Of a stretch of 64,000 bases of DNA, positions 38,466 to 47,682 are shown in pieces. The position numbers were made by a program, and so were the translations under genes. The stretch comes from Couchioplanes caeruleus. Lineage in GTDB: Bacteria; Actinomycetota; Actinomycetes; Mycobacteriales; Micromonosporaceae. The number at the start of each line of letters is the position of its first letter. Within the stretch, counting starts at the first letter, position 1. The notes below the pieces were generated by a model. That model ran no database searches, was not told the DNA's origin, and saw only the letters and a program-made list of their open reading frames with translations. Where the stretch lies: assembly GCF_023499255.1 (NCBI RefSeq), contig NZ_CP092183.1, forward strand, positions 6,506,501 through 6,570,500. Reading direction: 5' to 3'.

Positions 38466-40244
38466 GTGGACGTCGACGCCGGCCACGGCGCCGCCCTTGG
38501 ACGTGCCCTGCCGACCGCGCCCCTCTCCCAGCGGCTGCGGTCGTTCCTCAGCTTCCAGGGCAACGACGACGACCCGGTGACCACGCTGACCCGGACCCAC
38601 CGCGCGATCCATCCCTCGGCCGACGCCGGCGTCCTGCGCCGCAGCTACGCCGTGGCGGAGAACATGCACCGCGGGCAGTTCCGCAAGAGCGGCGACCCGT
38701 ACATCACCCATCCGCTCGCCGTCGCGCAGATCTGCGCCGAGCTGGGGATGGACACGACCACGCTGGTCGCGGCGCTGCTGCACGACACCGTGGAGGACAC
38801 CAGCTACACGCTGGAGACGCTGCACGGCGACTTCGGCCCCGAGGTGACCCACCTGGTCGACGGCGTGACCAAGTTCGACAAGGCGTTCTACGGCAAGGCC
38901 GCGGAGGCGGAGACGATCCGCAAGATGATCATCGCGGCCGGCAAGGACGTCCGGGTGCTGATCATCAAGCTGGCCGACCGGCTGCACAACATGCGCACGC
39001 TCGACGCCCGCTCCCCCGCATCGCGCGCCCGCATCGCCACCGCCACGCTCGACGTGCTCGTGCCGCTCTGCGACCGGCTCGGCATCCAGGCCCTCAAACG
39101 CGACCTCGACGACGTGGTGCTCTACCACCTCGAGCCGGATTCGTACCAGCGCATCGACGAGCACGTGCGCAACCGTCCCGGCTGGGACGAATACCTCGCC
39201 GCCGTCTCCGGCCAGGCCCGCACGGCCCTGCGCCGGCAGCGGGTCAGCGCCGAGGTGCGGGTACGCCCCCGGCACTACTACTCGATCTGGAAGGACACGG
39301 TCGCGGGCGGCCACGCCGTACCGTTCGACCTGCCCCGCATCGCGGTGATCGTCGACGGCCCGGAGACCGACTGTTACGCCGCGCTCGGCGCGATCCACGG
39401 CCAGTGGCGGCCCGTCGCCGGCCGGTTCAAGGACTTCATCGCCTCGCCGAAGAACAACCTGTACCGCTCCCTGCACACCACGGTCACCGGCCCGGACGGG
39501 CGCCTGGTCGAGGTGCTGATCCGCACGGTGTCGATGCACCGCTGCGCGGAGTACGGCGTCGCCACCGGCTACCGCTACCCGAAGGCCGACACCGAGTCGC
39601 TGCCGGGCACCGACCAGCTCACCTGGCTGAAGCGGGTGCTCGACTGGGAGCAGGACACCACGGACGCCGGCCAGTTCCTCGCCTCGCTGCGGTGCGACCT
39701 CGCCGAGGGCCAGATCACCGTCTTCGCCAAGGGCCGCATGATCGAGCTGCCGGCCGGCTCGACCCCCGTGGACCTCGCGTACGAGTTGAGCCCCGACAAG
39801 GGCGACCAGACGCTCGCCGCGACCATCAACGGCCGGCTGGCGCCGCTGAGCTCGCAGCTCCAGGACGGCGACGTCGTGGAGATCTTCACCGAGACGGACG
39901 GCCAGGTCGAGGTGGAGCCGGGTGCGGCGCCGCGCGGTCCCCGCAAGGAGTGGCTCGGCTTCGTCAAGTCGACGCAGGCCCAGATGCAGATCAACCGCTA
40001 CTTCTCCGAGGAGAACGCCCCGGGGATCAGCATCGCCGACAAGGTCCGGCTGGGCCGCGCGACGATCGGCCTGACGCTGCGCAAGCACGACCGCGGCCTG
40101 GCCAGCGAGGTCCCGCTGCGCCGGCTCGCGGAGGAGCTCGGCTACCCCGACCTCGAGACGATGCTGGTGGCGGTGACCGAGCGCAATCTGGAGCCGGACC
40201 AGGTGGTGGAGCAGCTCATCGCCCTGGTCGACCACCCCGACTGA
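38466..40244 (+). CDS. RelA/SpoT homologue, short form with degenerate synthetase
   Basis: A 592-residue RSH protein. The HD hydrolase domain is intact: ITHPLAVAQ (His82), LLHDTVEDT (His106, Asp107, Glu110, Asp111) and KLADRLHNMRT (Asp171). The synthetase region (about 255-375) keeps GRFKDFIASPKNNLYRSLHTT and the Glu of VEVLIRT, but the active-site stretch usually reading D-I-x-D-L-x-G-x-R is PFDLPRIAV, losing the first Asp and the Arg. A TGS domain (415-476) follows; the C-terminal zinc-finger and ACT domains of full RelA are absent. Hydrolase-dominant behaviour is inferred. GTG start follows GAGGGGGTG. Confidence 0.88.
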   Translation: MDVDAGHGAALGRALPTAPLSQRLRSFLSFQGNDDDPVTTLTRTHRAIHPSADAGVLRRSYAVAENMHRGQFRKSGDPYITHPLAVAQICAELGMDTTTLVAALLHDTVEDTSYTLETLHGDFGPEVTHLVDGVTKFDKAFYGKAAEAETIRKMIIAAGKDVRVLIIKLADRLHNMRTLDARSPASRARIATATLDVLVPLCDRLGIQALKRDLDDVVLYHLEPDSYQRIDEHVRNRPGWDEYLAAVSGQARTALRRQRVSAEVRVRPRHYYSIWKDTVAGGHAVPFDLPRIAVIVDGPETDCYAALGAIHGQWRPVAGRFKDFIASPKNNLYRSLHTTVTGPDGRLVEVLIRTVSMHRCAEYGVATGYRYPKADTESLPGTDQLTWLKRVLDWEQDTTDAGQFLASLRCDLAEGQITVFAKGRMIELPAGSTPVDLAYELSPDKGDQTLAATINGRLAPLSSQLQDGDVVEIFTETDGQVEVEPGAAPRGPRKEWLGFVKSTQAQMQINRYFSEENAPGISIADKVRLGRATIGLTLRKHDRGLASEVPLRRLAEELGYPDLETMLVAVTERNLEPDQVVEQLIALVDHPD

Positions 40245-40319
40245 TCCCTCCACCGGCGACCCGGGCCGAAGCGGGCCACCCCGGCCGAACGGGATCGAGC
40301 GTCCCGATAGCCTGGAGGC

Positions 40320-40835
40320 GTGAAATTTCCCCGGCGGATGCGTGGCGCCGCGTACCAGGCGTTCTACCGGTTGCCGCACGGGGTCCGGCGGCGCATCGTC
40401 CGGGTCATCGTGCCCAAGTACCTCGTCGGCGCGGTCTGCATCGTCCGGGACGCCGAGGCCGCCGACCCGGGGCGTCTCCTGCTGCTGCGCCAGCCGCCGG
40501 GCCGCCGCTGGGGCCTGCCCGCGGGCCTGCTGAAGAAGGCGGAGGCCCCAGCCGTGGGCGCCGCCCGCGAGCTGCACGAGGAGTCCGGCGTGCGGATCGA
40601 CCCGGACGACCTCACCCCGGCCGTCCCGAACGCGATCGTGCACCCCAAGGGCTGGGTCGACACCGTCTTCATGGGTACGGTCCCCGCGTCGTCCACCGAT
40701 CTCGTCGTCGACGGCGGCGAGGTGCTCGAGGCGGCGTGGTTCCCCCTCGACGAGCTCCCCGACCTGACGCCCAACACGGCCATCGTCCTCGGCGTGTACG
40801 GCATCGGCCCCCGCGCGGCCCGGCAGACGCCGTGA
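40320..40835 (+). CDS. Nudix hydrolase
   Basis: A 171-residue pyrophosphohydrolase with the complete Nudix box GLLKKAEAPAVGAARELHEE (G-x5-E-x7-RE-x2-EE; the box continues SGV). The N-terminal ~30 residues (MRGAAYQAFYRLPHGVRRRI) are basic and amphipathic. Substrate unknown. TAGCCT ends 4 nt before GTG, suggesting a leaderless start. Its stop overlaps the GTG of the nucleotidyltransferase gene (GTGA), so the two are coupled, and both handle nucleoside diphosphate compounds. Confidence 0.92.
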   Translation: MKFPRRMRGAAYQAFYRLPHGVRRRIVRVIVPKYLVGAVCIVRDAEAADPGRLLLLRQPPGRRWGLPAGLLKKAEAPAVGAARELHEESGVRIDPDDLTPAVPNAIVHPKGWVDTVFMGTVPASSTDLVVDGGEVLEAAWFPLDELPDLTPNTAIVLGVYGIGPRAARQTP

Positions 40836-41662
40836 CGGCCCTCGCGGCGGTGATCCTGGCGGCCGGCGAGGGTCAACGGCTGCGCCCGCTCACCGCGCTC
40901 GTCCCGAAGGCCCTCTGCCCGGTCGGCAACGTACCGCTGCTGGACCGCGCGCTGGCCCGGGTCGCCGGCCTCGGCCTCACCGGACCGGCCACGGTCGCCG
41001 TCAACGCCGCGTACCTCACCGGCCAGGTCGTCGCCCACGTCGGCGAACGGGCCCATCTCTCCGTGGAGCCCGACGGCCCGGTGGGCACCTCCGGCGGGAT
41101 CGGCCGGCTGCGCGGCTGGATCGACGGCCGCGGCGTGCTGGTGGGCAACGCCGACGCGTACCTGGCCGACCCGGACCGCGAGCCCGGCGAAGACGTGGCG
41201 GCGCTCGTGGACGGTTGGGACGGCGACACCGTACGGATGCTCACCAAGCCCGTACCGCCGGGCGACACAGGCGGGTTCAGCGGCCGCCGGTTCGCGGGCT
41301 TCTCGCTGCTGCCGTGGCGGTACGTCCGCGACCTGAGCCCCGAGTTCTCCGACCTGGTCCGTACGGTGTGGCGCCCCGCGGAAGCCGCCGGCGACCTGGA
41401 GCTGATCCCGTACGAGGGCGTCTACCTCGACACGGGCACCCCGGCGACGTACCTGGCGGCCAACCTCCACGCCGCGCGCGGCCTGACCGACCCGGCCGCG
41501 ACCGTGACCGGCCACGCCGAGGAGTCGGTGGTCGGCGCGGGGGCCACGGTGGCAGGCCGGATCACCCGCTGCGTGGTGTGGCCGGGTGCCGAGGTGGCCG
41601 TGGACGAGGACCTGACCGACGCGATCCGCGCGGGCGCGGACATGACGGTCCCGGCGGCCTGA
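40832..41662 (+). CDS. sugar-phosphate nucleotidyltransferase
   Basis: A 276-residue member of the NTP_transferase family: AVILAAGEGQRLRPLT with the nucleotide loop, VPKALCPVGNVPLLDRAL, the product Asp in LVGNADAYL, and a left-handed beta-helix-like end (HAEESVVGAGATVAGRITRC). It would activate mannose or glucose 1-phosphate with GTP or UTP; specificity cannot be read. It overlaps the Nudix gene by 4 bp. Confidence 0.87.
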   Translation: MTALAAVILAAGEGQRLRPLTALVPKALCPVGNVPLLDRALARVAGLGLTGPATVAVNAAYLTGQVVAHVGERAHLSVEPDGPVGTSGGIGRLRGWIDGRGVLVGNADAYLADPDREPGEDVAALVDGWDGDTVRMLTKPVPPGDTGGFSGRRFAGFSLLPWRYVRDLSPEFSDLVRTVWRPAEAAGDLELIPYEGVYLDTGTPATYLAANLHAARGLTDPAATVTGHAEESVVGAGATVAGRITRCVVWPGAEVAVDEDLTDAIRAGADMTVPAA

Positions 41663-41761
41663 CCCCCTCACGGCGAGCGGCCTGACCAGGCCCCGGAGGC
41701 GCACACCCGGCCGGGCGCAGCCGGCGGCGCCCTTCCACCGCTCGCGGCTTCCGGGCCTCGC

Positions 41762-41791
41762 TAGCATGAACGCGACGCCGACCCCGAGGGA
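41762..41791 (+). promoter_or_regulatory. -10 element and ribosome site that decide the start of the Lrp-type gene
   Basis: TAGCAT (41762-41767) looks like a -10 box, giving a start point near 41774. GAGGGAG (41785-41791) then lies 7 nt before TTG 41799. The ATG at 41766 overlaps the -10 box and could not be in such a transcript. Confidence 0.5.
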
Positions 41792-41798
41792 GCCTTCC

Positions 41799-42086
41799 TT
41801 GAACACCGCGATCGTGCACATCGACTGCGTTACCGACTCGATTCCCGAGGTCGCCGAGGCGCTGGCGGCGCTGCCGGGGGTCAGCGAGGTGTATTCGGTC
41901 GCCGGGAACGTGGATCTCATCGCGATCGTCCGGGTGCCGCACTTCGACGACATCGCCGAGGTGATCGCCGGGCGGATCTCGAAGACGCCGGGGGTGCTGA
42001 ACACCGAGTCGCACATCGCGTTCCGGGCGTACTCGCGGCACGACCTGGAGGACGCGTTCGCGATCGGCCTGCCGGACGCCGACTGA
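41799..42086 (+). CDS. stand-alone Lrp/AsnC ligand-binding domain protein
   Basis: A 95-residue protein consisting only of the RAM/AsnC ligand domain: TAIVHIDCVTDSIPEVAEAL, GVSEVYSVAGNVDLIAIVRV, and a C-terminal helix. There is no DNA-binding domain, so it probably modulates a full Lrp protein or binds an amino acid as an oligomer. TTG 41799 is preferred over ATG 41766 because of the GAGGGAG site and because homology starts at NTAIVHID. It is convergent with qcrB across a strong terminator. Confidence 0.83.
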   Translation: MNTAIVHIDCVTDSIPEVAEALAALPGVSEVYSVAGNVDLIAIVRVPHFDDIAEVIAGRISKTPGVLNTESHIAFRAYSRHDLEDAFAIGLPDAD

Positions 42087-42099
42087 CGTACGGACACGG

Positions 42100-42131
42100 A
42101 AAAGGGGGGCCCGATCCCGGGCCCCCCTTTT
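42100..42131. terminator. bidirectional intrinsic terminator between the Lrp-type gene and qcrB
   Basis: AAAAGGGGGGCCCG (42100-42113) pairs perfectly over 14 bp with CGGGCCCCCCTTTT (42118-42131) with a 4-nt loop. T runs are present on both strands, so it should work for both convergent transcripts: the Lrp-type gene and ctaE-qcrCAB. Confidence 0.95.
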
Positions 42132-42146
42132 TCTCGTCGTGCAGGC

Positions 42147-43766
42147 TCAGCGCCCGGAGGTGATCTCCTCGCGCTCGTCGCGGCCGGCCACCGGCGGGAC
42201 CGCCGGGGAGACCGGGGCCTCGACCGGCTTCTCGACCGGGAAGAAGAAGCCCTTCACCGCGGGCGCCAGGGCGCCGAGGCGGTTCATCTTCTTCGGGACG
42301 ACCCAGCCCGCGTAGTCCAGCGGCAGCGGGTGGCCGTGGTCGTCGACCGGGCCGAGCGGCTGGTGGACCTCGACGAACTGGCCGTTGGGCAGGCGCTTGA
42401 TGATGCCCGTCTCGGCGCCGTGGGCCAGGACCTCGCGGTCGTGCTGCTGCAGGCCCAGGCAGATGCGTACGGCCAGGTAGTAGGCCAGCGGCGGCAGGAT
42501 CACCAGGCCGATGCGGCCCGCCCAGGTCATCGCGTTCAGGCTGATGTGGAACTTGTCGGCGATCACGTCGTTGCCGCCGGACAGGGTCGCGATCAGGAAG
42601 AACGTGAGGGCCATCGCGCCCAGGCCGGTGCGCTCGGGCGCGTCCCGGGGCCGCTGGAGCAGGTGGTGCGACCGGTAGTCCTTGGTCCGCCGCGCCTCGA
42701 TCCAGGGGTAGAACATGGGCACCGTGGTCAGCGCACCGAGGCCGACCACCGCGGGCCAGAACAGCGGCGGGATCACGTAGCCGTCGCCGATCGGGATGTC
42801 GATCTGCCAGGCAGGCATGAGCCGGACCAGGCCGTCCATGAACATGACGTACCAGTCGGGCTGGCTGGCCGAGGAGACCTCGGAGGCCCGGTACGGCCCG
42901 AACAGCCAGATCGGGTTGATCTGGAACAGGCCGGCGAGCAGGCAGATCACGCCGAAGACGGTCATGAAGAAACCGCCCTGCTTGAGCGCGTACCGCGGGA
43001 ACATGCGCTCGCCCACCACGTTGGAGTTGGTCCGGCCGGGGCCGGGCCACTGGGTGTGCTTCTGCTTGAAGACCAGGCCCAGGTGCACGCTGATCAGCGC
43101 CAGCAGACCGCCCGGGATGAGCAGCACGTGCGCGATGTAGAAGCGCCCGATGATCAGCTCGCCGGGGAACTCGCCGCCGAAGATCGACGCGGACAGCCAG
43201 GTGCCCACCACCGGGATGGACAGCATGATCGCCGAGGCGATCCGCAGGCCGGTGCCGGAGAGGCCGTCGTCGGGGAGCGAGTAGCCGGTGAAGCCGGCCA
43301 GGAAGCCCAGCAGGAACAGCGCGATGCCGATGGCCCAGTTGGCCTCACGCGGCTTGCGGAACGCGCCGGTGAAGAAGACGCGCGCCATGTGCACCACGAT
43401 CGACGCCATGAACAGCAGCGCCGCCCAGTGGTGCATCTGCCGCATGAACAGACCGCCGCGCACCTCGAACGACAGGCGCAGGGAGGACTCGTACGCGGCG
43501 GACATCTCCGCGCCCCGCAGGGCCGGGTAGGCGCCGTCGTACGCGATCTCCTTCATCGACGGGTCGAAGAAGAGCGTCAGGAACACGCCGCTGAGCAGCA
43601 GCACGATGAAGGAGAAGAGGGCGATCTCCCCGAGCAGGAACGACCAGTGGTCAGGGAAGACCTTGTTGAGGAGGCCACGCAGCGGGGTGGCGACCTGAAG
43701 GCGTTCGTCGACGCCCTTGGCAGCTTTGCCCGGTACGGAGGCCAGGTCGAACTTTCGGCGCTTCAC
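42147..43766 (-). CDS. qcrB: cytochrome bc1 complex cytochrome b subunit
   Basis: Quinol-oxidising membrane subunit of the actinobacterial bcc complex (complex III), 539 residues with about nine helices. Heme-binding His pairs lie in [23 protein letters not shown] and in [22 protein letters not shown]; the quinol site PEWY of mitochondria is PDWY ([13 protein letters not shown]). The long hydrophilic C-terminal tail is usual in actinobacteria. GTG start overlaps the qcrA stop. Last gene of ctaE-qcrC-qcrA-qcrB. Confidence 0.95.
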   Translation of the reverse strand: MKRRKFDLASVPGKAAKGVDERLQVATPLRGLLNKVFPDHWSFLLGEIALFSFIVLLLSGVFLTLFFDPSMKEIAYDGAYPALRGAEMSAAYESSLRLSFEVRGGLFMRQMHHWAALLFMASIVVHMARVFFTGAFRKPREANWAIGIALFLLGFLAGFTGYSLPDDGLSGTGLRIASAIMLSIPVVGTWLSASIFGGEFPGELIIGRFYIAHVLLIPGGLLALISVHLGLVFKQKHTQWPGPGRTNSNVVGERMFPRYALKQGGFFMTVFGVICLLAGLFQINPIWLFGPYRASEVSSASQPDWYVMFMDGLVRLMPAWQIDIPIGDGYVIPPLFWPAVVGLGALTTVPMFYPWIEARRTKDYRSHHLLQRPRDAPERTGLGAMALTFFLIATLSGGNDVIADKFHISLNAMTWAGRIGLVILPPLAYYLAVRICLGLQQHDREVLAHGAETGIIKRLPNGQFVEVHQPLGPVDDHGHPLPLDYAGWVVPKKMNRLGALAPAVKGFFFPVEKPVEAPVSPAVPPVAGRDEREEITSGR

Positions 43767-44875
43767 GGCCGCTCCCAGAAGTCAGGCCCGATGGTCTCGC
43801 GGTAATCCGACGCTGCCACAAGGAAGCCCTCGTCGTCCACCGTGATGGGGAGCATGGGCAGGCGGCGGCTGGCCGGTCCGAAGATGGGGCGGGCGTTCTC
43901 CGTGATGAGGAACTGGGACTGGTGGCACGGGCAGAGAAGCCGGTTGGTCTGCTGCTCGTACAGGCTGGCGGGGCAGCCGGCGTGGGTGCAGATCTTCGAG
44001 TATGCGACGTAGTTGCCCCACATCGCATTCTTGTTGTGTTCGTCGCCCTCCGAGGCCTTGCGGGCCACGTCGGCGTCACCGGCGCGCAGGTGGATCAGCA
44101 GGGTCGGCGAGTCGGCGAACTCGTTGGTGGCGCCCCCGGGGATGCCCGGGAAGACCGTGATCTGGCCGCCGACGCTGACGTCCTCGGGCCGGACCGCGGT
44201 GCCGTCCTCACGGGTGAGCCGGACCGGCTTGCCCTGGTTGAGGTCGGCGTTGAAGCCGGTGTTGAACAGCGGCGACTTCTCGCCCCGGTCGGGCTTGTGC
44301 GGGCTCTTGATCAGACCGCCGACCAGCGGGGCGGCGGCGACCAGGCCGAGCGGCGCCAGGCCCAGCAGGACCGCGCCCTTGAGCAGCGGACGGCGCTGGA
44401 CGCCCAGCTCGTCGACCGTGAAGAGCATCGTCTGGCCGGTGATCTGCCGGTCCTCGTCGCTGGACATCGCCTCGTGGCGGTCCTGGATCGAGACCTCGTG
44501 CGGCAGCAGCTTCTTGGCCCAGGAGAGGATGCCGAAGCCGACCGCCAGCAGCGCCAGGCCGAGCGAGATGCCCAGGATCGGCGTGTAGTAGTCGCTGTTC
44601 GTGTGGCCCAGCTTGTACTCCCACGGCCACCAGATGTAGGCGGCCAGGAAGACCAGGCCGAGGAGGCCGGCGAGCAGGAACATCAGCGCGATGGCACGCT
44701 CGACGCGCTTCTCGGCCTTGGTGTTCGGGCCGGCGAACTGCGACTCGTACGTGACGATCTCGATGTCGTCGCGCCGCGCGCCTTCCTTGACGATCTCGAA
44801 GCGCGACAGCCGGGGATCGCTCAGGTCGACCGGCTTGTGGCCGGGCCCGTGCCGATCGTCCTTGGTCACCGTCAT
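43763..44875 (-). CDS. qcrA: Rieske iron-sulfur subunit of the bcc complex
   Basis: A 370-residue actinobacterial Rieske protein with three N-terminal membrane helices (about 60-80, 98-120, 165-188) and the cluster motifs KICTHAGC (Cys296, His298; disulfide Cys301) and CPCHQSQF (Cys315, His318; disulfide Cys317). The transfer of electrons is from QcrB to the diheme QcrC. ATG 44875 overlaps the qcrC stop (ATGA) and is chosen over an upstream start at 44893. The third helix is preceded by RR, the twin-Arg type signal of these proteins. Confidence 0.95.
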   Translation of the reverse strand: MTVTKDDRHGPGHKPVDLSDPRLSRFEIVKEGARRDDIEIVTYESQFAGPNTKAEKRVERAIALMFLLAGLLGLVFLAAYIWWPWEYKLGHTNSDYYTPILGISLGLALLAVGFGILSWAKKLLPHEVSIQDRHEAMSSDEDRQITGQTMLFTVDELGVQRRPLLKGAVLLGLAPLGLVAAAPLVGGLIKSPHKPDRGEKSPLFNTGFNADLNQGKPVRLTREDGTAVRPEDVSVGGQITVFPGIPGGATNEFADSPTLLIHLRAGDADVARKASEGDEHNKNAMWGNYVAYSKICTHAGCPASLYEQQTNRLLCPCHQSQFLITENARPIFGPASRRLPMLPITVDDEGFLVAASDYRETIGPDFWERP

Positions 44876-45720
44876 GACTTCCCCGCAATCCACAGCGCCG
44901 CGAACACCAGGAGGGTGATGCCGACCAGGAAGATGGCCAGGCCCTCGGTGACCGGACCGTACCGGCCGAGGTTGAACAGGCCGCCCGGGTCCTTGTCCTG
45001 CTGGAGCTGCTGCGTGACGTACGTGATGATCTCGCGCTTCTGATCCGGGGTGATCTCGTTGTCCCCGAACACCGGCATGTTCTGCGGGCCGGTCAGCATG
45101 GCCGCGTAGATCTCCTGCTCGGTGGCCTCGTGCAGGCTCGGCGCGTACTTGCCCGAGGAGAGCGCGCCGCCCGCGCCGCCGAAGCTGTGGCAGGAGGTGC
45201 AGTTGACCCGGAAGAGCTCGCCGCCGCGGGCCAGCGCCTCGGGGTTCTGATCGAGGTTCTCGGTCAGCGAGCCGGTGGGCACCTGCGGGCCGCCGCCGAT
45301 CTCCTGGATGTACTGGCCGAGCTGCTTGACCTGGTCCTGGTTGAACTGCGGCGTCTTGCGCTCCGCCTGGGCCTCCTGGCGGGTCATCGGCATGCGGCCG
45401 GTGCCGACCTGGAATTCCACGGAGGCGGAGCCGACGCCGATCAGCGTCGGTCCACGACCCTCGACGCCCTCGGCGTTGCGGCCGTGGCAGCTGATGCAGC
45501 TGTTGTCGAAGAGCGCCTTGCCCTCCTGGGCGGCGGCGGACAGCGGCTTGTTGTCCTCGGCGAGCGCACCCGGCGCGAAGGCGGTGTAGACGCCTCCGGC
45601 CAGCGCGAGGGCGGCGACCATGCGGACCGCGGCGCCGAAGCGCCGGCGCGCCCGGCTCGGCGCGGACCGCCGCCGGTTGAACACCCGGAGACGCCGTCCG
45701 GCGGGGGTGTCAGAAGTCAT
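44872..45720 (-). CDS. qcrC: diheme cytochrome c subunit of the bcc complex
   Basis: A 282-residue c-type cytochrome with an N-terminal signal/anchor (MVAALALAGGVYTAFAPGALA), two heme motifs CISCH (75-79) and CTSCH (174-178), and a C-terminal transmembrane helix. The diheme form replaces soluble cytochrome c and passes electrons straight to the aa3 oxidase. ATG 45720 follows AGAGGGA and is preferred to 45756. It overlaps qcrA downstream. Confidence 0.95.
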   Translation of the reverse strand: MTSDTPAGRRLRVFNRRRSAPSRARRRFGAAVRMVAALALAGGVYTAFAPGALAEDNKPLSAAAQEGKALFDNSCISCHGRNAEGVEGRGPTLIGVGSASVEFQVGTGRMPMTRQEAQAERKTPQFNQDQVKQLGQYIQEIGGGPQVPTGSLTENLDQNPEALARGGELFRVNCTSCHSFGGAGGALSSGKYAPSLHEATEQEIYAAMLTGPQNMPVFGDNEITPDQKREIITYVTQQLQQDKDPGGLFNLGRYGPVTEGLAIFLVGITLLVFAALWIAGKS

Positions 45721-45771
45721 GGGTTGTGTCCCTCTGGGTCTTGACCTGTAACTCACGGACGGCGGCGAGGC

Positions 45772-46368
45772 TCACTGCAGCCAATAGATCATGGCGAACA
45801 GCGCGATCCACACGATGTCGACGAAGTGCCAGTAGTACGACACGACGATCGCCGAGGTGGCCTGCGCCGGCGTGAACCGGCCCATGGTCGTGCGGATCAT
45901 GTAGACGATGAAGGCGATGAGACCGCCCGTGACGTGCAGGCCGTGGAACCCGGTGGTCAGGTAGAACATCGACCCGTAGCCGTCACCGTTGATCTTCACG
46001 CCCTCCTCGACCAGGTGGCGGTACTCGTTCGCCTGGCCGAGCACGAAGATCAGGCCCATGACGAAGGTGATCGTGAACCAGCGCCGCAGCGCGAACACGT
46101 CACCCTTCTCCGCCGCGAAGACGCCGAGCTGGCAGGTGACCGAGGACAGCACCAGGATGACCGTGAACGTCGTCGCGTACGGGATCTTGAGGACCTCGGT
46201 GTGCTTCTCCCACATGCTGTAGTCCGCCGCGCGGATGGCGAAGTACATGGCGAACAACGCCGCGAAGAACATGAGTTCGCTGGAGAGCCACACGATGGTC
46301 CCCACGCTGACCATGTTGGGTCGGGTCAGCGAGTGGATCCGGCTCTTGTCGATGGCTGCCGCTGTCAC
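45772..46368 (-). CDS. ctaE: cytochrome c oxidase subunit III
   Basis: A 198-residue membrane subunit with five helices, the short actinobacterial form. Motifs: [20 protein letters not shown] and [18 protein letters not shown], with [14 protein letters not shown] at the end. First gene of the qcr operon; ctaD (subunit I) is not in this window, as is usual in actinobacteria. The divergent ctaG-like gene starts 106 bp away. Confidence 0.95.
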   Translation of the reverse strand: MTAAAIDKSRIHSLTRPNMVSVGTIVWLSSELMFFAALFAMYFAIRAADYSMWEKHTEVLKIPYATTFTVILVLSSVTCQLGVFAAEKGDVFALRRWFTITFVMGLIFVLGQANEYRHLVEEGVKINGDGYGSMFYLTTGFHGLHVTGGLIAFIVYMIRTTMGRFTPAQATSAIVVSYYWHFVDIVWIALFAMIYWLQ

Positions 46369-46474
46369 GGGCTCATTATTGCCCCGCGATCACCTCAACA
46401 TGTCGCGGGGGGCCCAATCCGTCATGTGTCGCCGCCCGGTAGAACGCGCGGCACCCCCGTGGGCCTAGCCTCAA

Positions 46475-47461
46475 ATGGTGCAGCTCGCCGAATCGCCCTC
46501 CTCCGTCGTGGCGGCGGGGGATACTGCTCCCCCGCCGTTCAGCGTCGCCCAGATCTTCACCGAGATCCGGCTGACCAGCCTGATCGCCCTCTTCCTGCTG
46601 GTCGGGGCGGCCGTCTACCTGTACGGCGTGTACCGGCTCAGACAGCGCGGGGACCACTGGCCGGCCGGGCGCACCGTCGCGTTCGTCGTGGGCGGCCTCG
46701 GGTCCATCGCCGCGGTCACGGTCACCGGCATCGAGGCGTACGACACGACCCTGATCAGCGTGCACATGGTGCAACACATGGTGCTGTCCATGGTGGGCCC
46801 GATCTTCCTGGCGCTCGGGGCCCCGGTCACGCTCGCGCTGCGGATCCTGCCGCTGAAGAACCGCAAGGTCCTGCTCGCGTTCCTGCACAGCCGGGTCGTC
46901 GGCGTCCTGACGTTCCCGCTGGTCGCGTTCGGTCTGTTCATCGCGAACCCGTTCGTCCTGTACTTCACCGGGCTGTACCGCGCCACCCTCGAGCACGCCT
47001 GGCTGCACGAGTTCATCCACGTGCACTTCATTGTCACGGGATGTCTGTTCTTCTGGCCGTTGCTGGGCCTGGACCCGCTGCCGAACCGGTGGCCGTACCC
47101 GGCCCGCGCCCTGCTCATGGTGCTCTCGGTGCCGTTCCACACGGTGCTGGGCCTGACGATCATGCAGAGCAAGACACTGCTCGGCGGCGACTGGTACCCG
47201 AACCTGCACCTGAGCTGGATGAACCCGGAGCAGGACCAGGTCACCGCGGGCGGCATCCTCTGGGCCGGCGGCGAGATCGTCAGCGTCACCATGCTCGGCA
47301 TCCTGGTGCTGCAGTGGATCAAGCAGTCCGAACGCGAGGCCAAGCGGATCGACCGCGCGCTGGACCGGGCGGAGGCCGAGGACCGGGCGCAGGCCGCGCC
47401 GGCCGCGAGCAAGATCACAACCGAGAATCCGACGGTACGACCACAGCCCGACGCCGACTGA
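46475..47461 (+). CDS. CtaG-type cytochrome c oxidase assembly protein
   Basis: A 328-residue membrane protein of the caa3_CtaG family, with about seven helices: SVHMVQHMVLSMVGPIFLALG carries the conserved His pairs, and HEFIHVHFIVTGCLFFWPLLG and FHTVLGLTIM follow. Likely involved in copper delivery or assembly of the oxidase. TAGCCT ends 4 nt before ATG 46475 without a Shine-Dalgarno, fitting a leaderless start. The C-terminal ~55 residues are charged and cytoplasmic. Confidence 0.88.
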   Translation: MVQLAESPSSVVAAGDTAPPPFSVAQIFTEIRLTSLIALFLLVGAAVYLYGVYRLRQRGDHWPAGRTVAFVVGGLGSIAAVTVTGIEAYDTTLISVHMVQHMVLSMVGPIFLALGAPVTLALRILPLKNRKVLLAFLHSRVVGVLTFPLVAFGLFIANPFVLYFTGLYRATLEHAWLHEFIHVHFIVTGCLFFWPLLGLDPLPNRWPYPARALLMVLSVPFHTVLGLTIMQSKTLLGGDWYPNLHLSWMNPEQDQVTAGGILWAGGEIVSVTMLGILVLQWIKQSEREAKRIDRALDRAEAEDRAQAAPAASKITTENPTVRPQPDAD

Positions 47462-47507
47462 CCGGTTGGGTACGATCAGCGGGCACCTACAAGCGTGGGA
47501 TTCGGGC

Positions 47508-47672
47508 CCGTCCGACCGCCCCCACCCGCCACCCAGGACCGGACTGAAGCCGTCCAACCGCCCCGCCCGCCACCCATGACCGGACTGAAGCCGTCCAACC
47601 GCCCCGCCCGCCACCCATGACCGGACTGAAGCCGTCCAACCGCCCCGCCCGCCACCCATGACCGGACTGAAG
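47508..47672 (+). repeat. four tandem 41-bp repeat units
   Basis: Units at 47508-47549 (42 bp, diverged), 47550-47590, 47591-47631 and 47632-47672. The last three appear identical. Each runs from CCGTCCAACC through CGCCCGCCACCC to ATGACCGGACTGAAG. The array ends 10 bp before the ATG of the receiver-like gene at 47683. A related single copy lies at 19-59, at the start of nfo. Confidence 0.96.
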
Positions 47673-47682
47673 GCCTCTAATC

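Noticed and set aside
38381..40831. Plus-strand frame running through the RSH and Nudix genes into the nucleotidyltransferase
   Set aside because: Out of frame with both well-supported genes; only the part from 40832 is coding.
47508..47672. CRISPR array
   Set aside because: The 41-bp units are directly adjacent with no spacers and there are no cas genes.
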